A stretch of 11,057 nt of DNA from Candidatus Brocadiaceae bacterium (GTDB lineage Bacteria > Planctomycetota > Brocadiia > Brocadiales > Brocadiaceae): the NCBI GenBank assembly GCA_024653795.1, contig JANLHY010000759.1, positions 1 to 11,057 of the forward strand. Reading direction: 5' to 3'. Within the stretch, counting starts at the first letter, position 1, and each line of letters begins with the position of its first letter. Below, piece after piece: positions 6,769 through 11,057 of the stretch. The translations under genes were made by a program, and so were the position numbers. Under the pieces are notes generated by a model. That model was not told where the DNA came from and ran no database searches. It saw only the letters and a program-made list of their open reading frames with translations.

Positions 6769-6894
6769 TTTGAGAGCCCTGAAAAGTGCCTACGGTTGCT
6801 GTCAGGAGGAAGCTCTCGACAGCACAGGAAAAATATGCTGTAAAAGATTTATATGGTATCGAGAATGTATATATTAGGTAGAATTTTTGGTTTT
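6769..6894. other. short non-coding gap with competing complementary segments
   Basis: Between the hsdS relic and the toxin gene, GAGAGC (6772-6777) can pair with GCTCTC (6812-6817), and TGCTGTC (6797-6803) with GACAGCA (6818-6824). The two pairings interleave. CAGCA (6820-6824) can instead pair with TGCTG (6836-6840). No gene is recognised here. Confidence 0.35.
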
Positions 6895-7173
6895 TCAAGT
6901 CTTTATAATTGTTCGACCAAAACTTGTAATATAAATGGTTTCATTCCCTTCGTTGATCTTATACGACACAATGAATTTGTGGTTTTGCTCGGCATGCATT
7001 ATTTGAAAACTATAAAGGTAAGCCGGGATTGGGGCTTCTATGCTCCGTCCTAAATATGGATGTTCACCTAAAAGTTGTAAATGTTCAGATAATTTTGTAA
7101 GGATATCTTTTGGAAGGTTTTTAAGAAATGTGTTATTTTCCTCAGTATCTGCTATTTCAACTTTGTAAGGCAT
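6895..7173 (-). CDS. RelE/ParE-like toxin of a type II toxin-antitoxin pair
   Basis: The 92-residue product has the size and pattern of the RelE/ParE superfamily. A helical N-terminal half (FLKNLPKDILTKLSEHLQLLGEHPYLGRSIE) is followed by a beta-rich core (SFQIMHAEQNHKFIVSYKI, then ETIYITSFGRTI). Members are ribosome-dependent mRNA endonucleases or gyrase inhibitors; the sequence alone does not say which. The usual Arg-x-Ile/Val-Tyr core motif appears here as HKFIVSY, so activity is uncertain. Its start overlaps the end of the Panacea-domain gene by 17 nt, so the two are translationally coupled, antitoxin first. It lies in the interval between the duplicated rnpB ends. Confidence 0.7.
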   Translation of the reverse strand: MPYKVEIADTEENNTFLKNLPKDILTKLSEHLQLLGEHPYLGRSIEAPIPAYLYSFQIMHAEQNHKFIVSYKINEGNETIYITSFGRTIIKT

Positions 7174-7735
7174 TGAATGCTTCTTCTAATGAGTGCGTTC
7201 TTCCTTCCTGGACAGCTTTTTCTCCATTAATAATTTTTTTTGGGTCGAGACCTTCATAAAGTGTTTTATCAACGTTGTCTATCATCCCCATTGGGAGGAC
7301 TTCCCCATAGGCTTTCTTTTTTGTTAATTCTTCCATTGGTTCTGTTTTATATACGACTTCTTCTAATAATGTCTGCAAGCTGACTTTACCATAATTTCTT
7401 ATTACATATTCCAGTATGTAAAATTCTTGCTCAGAAAGATTGTCATATTTCATTCTCATTTGAGTATCATGAAACACGTAGCCTTTACAAGAAGGGAAAT
7501 AGACCGCTTCTTCTCTGATATACGTATTGCCAAGATTTTCGATACAGGTGTAAAACTCTTTATCAAAAGGGCCGTACTGCCACCAATGGTAATTAAAAGT
7601 TGAAACAGGCAGTCCAAAGAGTCTGCGAGAATGATAATCTGCTAAGTAAATCAGTTTTATCAGGTGTATACGTCCAAGCTTGCCTGACAATCTTTCAACA
7701 ATAAACTTAATGATTTGCGCATTTTTTGTATTCAT
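7157..7735 (-). CDS. Panacea/SocA-like (DUF4065) antitoxin-type protein
   Basis: The 192-residue product shows the DUF4065/Panacea signature near its N-terminus: LGRIHLIKLIYLADYHSRRLFGLPVS, then HWWQYGPFDKEFYTCIENL. Panacea-domain proteins act as antitoxins for many unrelated toxins, and SocA is an adaptor for proteolysis of its partner. Its pairing with the overlapping RelE/ParE-like gene downstream supports an antitoxin role. The frame extends upstream to an ATG at 7771, but that ATG overlaps the -35 of the best promoter and the extra 12 residues are not family-like. The ATG at 7735 (MNTKNAQIIKFIVERLSGKL) is therefore chosen. There is no Shine-Dalgarno, and the predicted transcript starts at or within 1-2 nt of this ATG, so translation may be leaderless. 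Confidence 0.75.
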   Translation of the reverse strand: MNTKNAQIIKFIVERLSGKLGRIHLIKLIYLADYHSRRLFGLPVSTFNYHWWQYGPFDKEFYTCIENLGNTYIREEAVYFPSCKGYVFHDTQMRMKYDNLSEQEFYILEYVIRNYGKVSLQTLLEEVVYKTEPMEELTKKKAYGEVLPMGMIDNVDKTLYEGLDPKKIINGEKAVQEGRTHSLEEAFNALQS

Positions 7736-7742
7736 GTTTGTA

Positions 7743-7771
7743 AGTGTAAAAATACACCCTGAAAATGTCAA
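7743..7771 (-). promoter_or_regulatory. promoter of the Panacea-RelE module
   Basis: On the - strand TTGACA (7766-7771) is a perfect -35. After a 17-bp spacer TACACT (7743-7748) matches 4 of 6 -10 positions. Transcription would start near 7736-7737, at the ATG at 7735. Confidence 0.6.
7744..7757. promoter_or_regulatory. palindromic operator candidate over the -10 box
   Basis: GTGTA (7744-7748) and TACAC (7753-7757) form a perfect 5-bp inverted repeat with a 4-nt centre, overlapping the -10 of the toxin-antitoxin promoter. Toxin-antitoxin operons are typically autorepressed through such sites. The assignment is positional. Confidence 0.45.
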
Positions 7772-7786
7772 TATTAAAATTTGAAG

Positions 7787-7897
7787 CTAGATAAATGACC
7801 ATCCACGACAGAACTCGGCTTATTGTCTGCTTAAACAAAAATTCCCTCCGATATTTTTGATTTGTAATTATCGGGGGGGGGATTTTTTTATTTCTTC
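7787..7897 (+). repeat. direct repeat copy B: displaced rnpB 3' end plus terminator (putative att site)
   Basis: The first 50 nt, starting CTAGATAAATGACC, are identical to rnpB 6229-6278. The remainder repeats the terminator and the sequence just beyond it, with several substitutions and two extra G. Nothing else of rnpB precedes it, so this copy cannot make a functional RNA. It marks the right boundary of the putative island. Confidence 0.85.
7838..7889. terminator. second, altered copy of the rnpB terminator; serves arcC
   Basis: The stem 7838-7852 against 7870-7886 resembles that at 6280-6329, but its 3' arm has become a run of nine G (7873-7881), giving imperfect pairing. Both strands end in A/T tracts. 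It lies 13 bp beyond the arcC stop on the - strand and probably ends that transcript now. Confidence 0.65.
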
Positions 7898-7902
7898 GTT
7901 AT

Positions 7903-8856
7903 TTAATCCTTTGTAATTTTTGTGCCGGCGATACCTTCCAGTGCTTCCTTCACCTTATCAATAGCCGCAATAATTGCCACCTCTCCACCCCAATTTAAAA
8001 AATTTATTGCCGCTTGAATTTTTGGTCCCATACTTCCGGGAGGAAAATGACCCTCTTTTAAGTATCTTTCTGCTTCCTTTACCGTTAAAGCTTTTAATGC
8101 ACGTTCGTTCGGTTGTTTGAAGTTCAAAAAGACATGTTCCACACCGGTAAGCATCATGAGACAGTCTGCTTTAATATCCCTTGCAAGGACACCTGAAGCA
8201 AGGTCTTTATCAATTACAACATCCACCCCCTCCAAATCCCCGTCTTCTTTCATAATAACAGGAATACCTCCTCCTCCAGCCGCAATGACAATATCACCTG
8301 CTGCTAACAGGCTTTTTACGGCACGCTCTTCCATAATTTTTAATGGATTGGGGGATGCAACTACCCTACGATATCCCCTGTGACTATCCTCTACAATATG
8401 CCAGCCTTTTTCTTTACGAAAGTGTTTCGCCTCTTCTTCAGTAAAAAAAGGCCCTATAGGTTTTGTGGGATTTGAAAAGGCCTTGTCATGCTTATCAACG
8501 ATAACCTGCGTTAACACGGTAACGGCACATCTGTCGATCCCCTCTTTTCGCAAACGATTAGTTAAAGACTGCTGAATCATATATCCAATCGCACCCTCGG
8601 TATCCGCTACACAGACACCCAAGGGAAGTTCTGGTACCTGATTCCGACTGGCCTCCACCATAAGTAACATATTGCCCACCTGAGGCCCATTCCCATGAGT
8701 AATGACTACTCCATACCCTTGTTTTAAACAGTAAACAATGCCATCCAGACTCTTGCGTGTATTTTCAAATTGTTCCGCAATTGTACCTCGCTGCCCTTCC
8801 ATAATCAGGGCATTTCCTCCTAATGCTATTACAATAACTCGATGATTCTTCATCAT
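7903..8856 (-). CDS. arcC: carbamate kinase
   Basis: Carbamate kinase interconverts carbamoyl phosphate plus ADP with ATP plus carbamate, which releases ammonia and CO2, in the cytoplasm. The 317-residue product is full length with the amino-acid-kinase motifs: IALGGNAL (10-17), THGNGPQVG (53-61), RVVASPNP (164-171), AAGGGGIPV (192-200), VIDKDLAS (214-221) and GSMGPKIQAA (274-283). Two adjacent ATGs (8856 and 8853) are possible starts and neither has a clear ribosome binding site. It lies 111 bp downstream of the cDPGS-like gene on the same strand, with a double-hairpin repeat in the gap, so the two probably form an operon. No arginine deiminase or ornithine carbamoyltransferase gene is visible, so a link to arginine fermentation is not shown. 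Confidence 0.95.
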   Translation of the reverse strand: MMKNHRVIVIALGGNALIMEGQRGTIAEQFENTRKSLDGIVYCLKQGYGVVITHGNGPQVGNMLLMVEASRNQVPELPLGVCVADTEGAIGYMIQQSLTNRLRKEGIDRCAVTVLTQVIVDKHDKAFSNPTKPIGPFFTEEEAKHFRKEKGWHIVEDSHRGYRRVVASPNPLKIMEERAVKSLLAAGDIVIAAGGGGIPVIMKEDGDLEGVDVVIDKDLASGVLARDIKADCLMMLTGVEHVFLNFKQPNERALKALTVKEAERYLKEGHFPPGSMGPKIQAAINFLNWGGEVAIIAAIDKVKEALEGIAGTKITKD

Positions 8857-8893
8857 AACGGCTTGAAATCTTTATAAGTTATTCCTACGCAGT

Positions 8894-8977
8894 TCCCCCT
8901 TAATAAAGGGGGATTCAGGGGGTTGTGTTTTTCCCGGGGTTATATTACAACCCCCGATCCCCCTTTTCTAAGGGGGA
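8894..8977. repeat. double-hairpin palindromic element between the cDPGS-like gene and arcC
   Basis: The left arm 8894-8926 (a CCCCCT..AGGGGG hairpin followed by GGGGGTTGT) and the right arm 8947-8977 are inverted copies around a 20-bp centre. Each arm is a hairpin by itself, the same plan as at 445-550. The right arm overlaps the stop codon of the cDPGS-like gene and supplies its last residues. In the operon mRNA the element would form a stable structure between the two cistrons. Confidence 0.75.
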
Positions 8978-10329
8978 TTCTCTATGCCATACATCATATA
9001 ACCCGCAAATTTTTTTAGTCGTGCTTCAAGGAGTTCTTTGAGTGTGGGCGTGCTTATTTCTTGCAAGTGATACCGGACACGATCGGTCGGCTTGTCTATG
9101 TGAATAATCTTCCTCAGATCAATGGGAGTGCCAATAATTACCACGTCACATGGTATACGACGAATCGTTTCTTCTAACTCTTCCACTTGAGAATGCCCAT
9201 AGCCCATCGCAGGCAACAACTTGCCTATGTGAGAATATTTCCTGAACGTCTCAGCAATGGTTCCCACGGCATAGGGTCTTGGGTCAACGACCTCCATCGC
9301 CCCATACTTTTCAGCGGCAAGAATTCCAGCGCCAAAGGACATACCACCGTGTGTCAGGGTGGGGCCGTCCTCAATGACCAGCACACGCTTACCTTTTATA
9401 AGTTCTGGCTTTTCAACCGTTATTGGTAATGTTGCATCGACGACAGCAGCTTTTGGATTTGATAGTTTTATATGTTCCTTAACAAGATTTATATCAACTG
9501 CCTTTGCAGTATCTTCTTTACTAATAACAATAATATCTGCAAGGAGAAAATTCGTTTCTCCCGGGTAATAGGTAATCTCGTGACCTGGTCTATGTGGATC
9601 AACAATAGTAATATGAATATCTGGCACAAAAAAAGGAATGTCGTTATTACCGCCATCCCACACAATAATATCAGCCTCCTTTTCGGCCTCTGCTAAAACA
9701 GCCTCGTAATCCACACCAGCAAACACAACGGTTTGCTGCTCTATGTGGGGTTCATATTCTTCAATCTCTTCTATCGTGCAATCATACTTCTTGAAATCAT
9801 CTTGTGTAGCAAATCGCTGAGTGCGCTGTTTAACAAGATCACCGTAAGGCATGGGATGTCTGATTACCACAACTTTTTTTCCCAGTCCTTTGATAATCTC
9901 GCAGACCTTTCGCGAGGCAGGACTCTTTCCACAGCCTGTTCTCACGGCACAGACAGCCACAACGGGTTTTTTACTCCTGAGCATTGAGTCCCTGGTGCCC
10001 AGGAGGGTGAATCGGGCGCCCGCTGCGTTCACAAGGCTGGCTTTATGCATAACGTATTCATGTGAAACATCGCTGTAAGAAAATACCACCTCATCAATCT
10101 TATGGAATTTTATAAGCGATGCCAGTTTTTGTTCGGATTCGATAGGAATTCCAATAGGATACAGTTTCCCTGCTAACAAAGAAGGATATTGTCTTCCTGC
10201 AATATTCGGTATCTGAGTCGCAGTGAAGGCAATTACTTCGTATTCCGGATTGTCACGAAAGCAGACATTGAAATTATGGAAATCGCGTCCGGCTGCTCCC
10301 ATAATAAGAACTTTTTTTTTATTTGCCAT
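8968..10329 (-). CDS. cyclic 2,3-diphosphoglycerate synthetase-like P-loop NTPase
   Basis: The 453-residue product resembles the archaeal cyclic 2,3-diphosphoglycerate synthetase family, which closes 2,3-diphosphoglycerate into its cyclic anhydride using ATP. An N-terminal Rossmann-like part (KVLIMGAAGRDFHNFN, 6-21) precedes a P-loop CAVRTGCGKS (127-136), an acidic segment IIVWDGGNNDIPF (221-233) and EDGPTLTHGGMSFGAG (320-335). Length matches the archaeal enzymes (about 460). Bacterial relatives are usually annotated as GTPases of unknown role, so the biochemical function here is uncertain. The ATG at 10329 is preferred over a TTG at 10338 because MANKKKVLIMG is the natural Rossmann start. 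No good ribosome binding site is seen. The last residues, ENPP and stop, come from the palindromic element. Confidence 0.8.
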   Translation of the reverse strand: MANKKKVLIMGAAGRDFHNFNVCFRDNPEYEVIAFTATQIPNIAGRQYPSLLAGKLYPIGIPIESEQKLASLIKFHKIDEVVFSYSDVSHEYVMHKASLVNAAGARFTLLGTRDSMLRSKKPVVAVCAVRTGCGKSPASRKVCEIIKGLGKKVVVIRHPMPYGDLVKQRTQRFATQDDFKKYDCTIEEIEEYEPHIEQQTVVFAGVDYEAVLAEAEKEADIIVWDGGNNDIPFFVPDIHITIVDPHRPGHEITYYPGETNFLLADIIVISKEDTAKAVDINLVKEHIKLSNPKAAVVDATLPITVEKPELIKGKRVLVIEDGPTLTHGGMSFGAGILAAEKYGAMEVVDPRPYAVGTIAETFRKYSHIGKLLPAMGYGHSQVEELEETIRRIPCDVVIIGTPIDLRKIIHIDKPTDRVRYHLQEISTPTLKELLEARLKKFAGYMMYGIENPP

Positions 10330-10367
10330 AGTATACAACCCGTTTTTTTACGAATAAGAGAAGTAAT

Positions 10368-10490
10368 CACACAAAGACACGAAGCCGCAAAAAATAAAAC
10401 TGAGGTTGAGAGCTTGAGAAGTTGGGAATCCCAACCTCTCAGCCTCCTAACCTCCCAACTTCTTTCTTTGTGTCTTGGCGGCTTTGTGTG
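10368..10490. repeat. nested inverted-repeat cluster
   Basis: Outer arms CACACAAAG (10368-10376) and CTTTGTGTG (10482-10490) carry shuffled versions of the same AAGACAC and AAGCCGC words. Inside, GAGGTTGAGAG (10402-10412) pairs with CTCTCAGCCTC (10436-10446). GAAGTTGGGA (10418-10427) pairs with TCCCAACTTC (10453-10462), or GTTGGG (10421-10426) folds locally with CCCAAC (10430-10435). No gene is recognised in this stretch, which lies upstream of the cDPGS-like gene. Confidence 0.65.
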
Positions 10491-10492
10491 AG

Positions 10493-10547
10493 GTAGCGCC
10501 GATCCCTTGTGGTCGGCCAATGGCGGGGGATAAACCACCCGCGCTAC
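10493..10547. repeat. cloverleaf-like palindromic element
   Basis: GTAGCGC (10493-10499) and GCGCTAC (10541-10547) close the element. Inside are a hairpin GCCGATC (10498-10504)/GGTCGGC (10511-10517) and a shorter one GCGGG/CCCGC (about 10523-10542) that competes partly with the closing stem. It has the form of a small dispersed palindrome. Confidence 0.6.
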
Positions 10548-10593
10548 GGTTTCCGGCTCGTTTGGGTTAGGAATTTCGTCTAGCTTCTCTTTT

Positions 10594-10885
10594 TGTTCCA
10601 TCGGAACATTTGATAATAGGCAGGCAATTTATTGCCTGTATGGTAATGATACCTATTGGTTAGTCCTGTCGGGACGATAGAATGTTTTGCATAAACAAGG
10701 ATTTTTCGATGGGTATTTACCTTGGTAGATCAGGCGTCCTCGCCTGACATTATGACGACAAGCGGGGACGCTTGTCCTACCTTTATAATCCTTCATTTTC
10801 AATCGTCCCTACGGGACTTTATGGTTCGTTTTACCTGAAACAGGCAATGAATTGCCTGCCTATTGGCGTTTGCCCCTACGGGGCA
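10594..10885. repeat. mirror-symmetric array of eight hairpins (REP/BIME-like)
   Basis: In order: TGTTCC-ATC-GGAACA (10594-10608), CAGGCAAT/ATTGCCTG (10621-10638), GTCC-TGTCG-GGAC (10663-10675), TCAGGCG-TCCT-CGCCTGA (10730-10747), GACAAGCG-GGGA-CGCTTGTC (10757-10776), GTCCC-TAC-GGGAC (10805-10817), CAGGCAAT/ATTGCCTG (10841-10858), TGCCCC-TAC-GGGGCA (10871-10885). Segments 10615-10638 and 10841-10864 are a 24-nt inverted repeat with one mismatch. The central pair is closed by GGTAG (10724-10728) and CTACC (10777-10781). It is non-coding. The form resembles clusters of REP-type hairpins mobilised by RAYT transposases, by inference. Confidence 0.75.
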
Positions 10886-10971
10886 TATATAGCCATTCGG
10901 AATGTTTTTTTGTCTTTCTTGTCATTTTTTCCTTAGATGTTATTGCTTTATCCATTTAATCTTCCGACTCG
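10886..10971. other. short A/T-rich gap with no recognised feature
   Basis: A stretch with a T7 run (10905-10911) separates the hairpin array from the gene end at 10972. On the - strand it would be the 3' untranslated region of that gene. I see no strong terminator hairpin apart from the array itself. Confidence 0.4.
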
Positions 10972-11057
10972 TTAGGGTAATATATCCTGAATTGCACCCC
11001 ATACCCTATCAGCAATCATTTGTTCAGACATCAATGCGCCATCTTTTGTACAATCAA
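10972..11057 (-). CDS. 3' end of an unidentified gene (partial)
   Basis: On the - strand the frame entering from the right edge is open for 27 codons, ending SEQMIADRVWGAIQDILP and a TAA at 10972-10974. The composition (amphipathic helix, no rare-codon runs) looks like a genuine C-terminus. The gene is co-directional with the cDPGS-like gene and arcC but is separated from them by about 640 bp of repeats, so operon membership is doubtful. I do not recognise the family from this fragment. Confidence 0.45.
   Translation of the reverse strand, partial: DCTKDGALMSEQMIADRVWGAIQDILP

Larger units (their letters stand above)
6280..7786. mobile_element. putative small integrated island at the rnpB 3' end
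   Basis: The 1.5-kb interval lies between two direct copies of the rnpB 3' end. It carries a decayed hsdS tail, a toxin-antitoxin-like pair and a frameshifted mini-gene, all accessory content unlike the housekeeping genes on its left. Integrases that target structural RNA genes commonly rebuild the 3' end and leave the displaced end as a direct repeat. No integrase, resolvase or transposase gene is visible, so if this was a mobile element it is a deleted remnant or was mobilised in trans. A duplication by other recombination remains possible. Confidence 0.45.

Noticed and set aside
6772..6824. Classical H-type pseudoknot
   Set aside because: The two 3' strands are directly adjacent, leaving no loop to span the first stem. 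Competing hairpins are more plausible than a true pseudoknot.
7736..7771. Upstream ATG at 7771 for the Panacea gene
   Set aside because: It coincides with the -35 box of the best promoter and adds 12 hydrophobic residues not expected in this family.
10233..10601. 122-residue - strand and 100-residue + strand open frames
   Set aside because: They run through nested inverted repeats and overlap the cDPGS-like gene start. The composition is that of translated palindromes.
10594..10885. CRISPR array
   Set aside because: The hairpins differ in sequence and spacing, there is no constant direct repeat with unique spacers, and no cas genes are present.

Overview
The window reads as a bacterial chromosome segment of moderately low GC. 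The best guess at a host is an anammox-type planctomycete (Brocadiales). This rests on gene content, the abundance of small palindromic repeats and overall protein character. No single marker proves it, so it is an inference.

Left part (1-5872). The tail of a possible upstream gene and a strong terminator (90-127) are followed by about 210 bases with no recognisable gene. Then come hisF (histidine biosynthesis), dnaG (primase), rpoD (primary sigma factor) and a coiled-coil C4 zinc-ribbon protein, all on the + strand. hisF and dnaG each have a consensus sigma-70-type promoter. dnaG-rpoD is the core of the classic macromolecular-synthesis gene group. rnpB, the RNase P RNA, begins exactly at the stop codon of the zinc-ribbon gene and ends at a bidirectional terminator.

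Middle part (6229-7897). The last 50 nt of rnpB plus its terminator occur twice in direct orientation, 1558 bp apart. They bracket a small island: a Cys/Lys-rich mini-gene broken by a 7-bp tandem duplication, the C-terminal relic of a type I restriction specificity subunit (hsdS), and a two-gene toxin-antitoxin-like module (Panacea/SocA-like antitoxin plus RelE/ParE-like toxin). The module has a near-leaderless promoter with a palindromic operator over the -10. The layout looks like integration at the 3' end of rnpB, with the target end rebuilt, followed by decay; no integrase is visible.

Right part (7903-11057, - strand). A gene for a cyclic 2,3-diphosphoglycerate synthetase-like P-loop protein lies upstream of carbamate kinase (arcC), with a double-hairpin repeat between them. 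The far right carries dense palindromic, non-coding DNA, including an eight-hairpin array that is mirror-symmetric about one central hairpin. At the edge is the 3' end of another - strand gene.

The most notable points are the duplicated rnpB end flanking a defence/toxin-antitoxin island, the mirror-symmetric hairpin array, and palindromic elements that touch or supply gene ends at hisF and the cDPGS-like gene.
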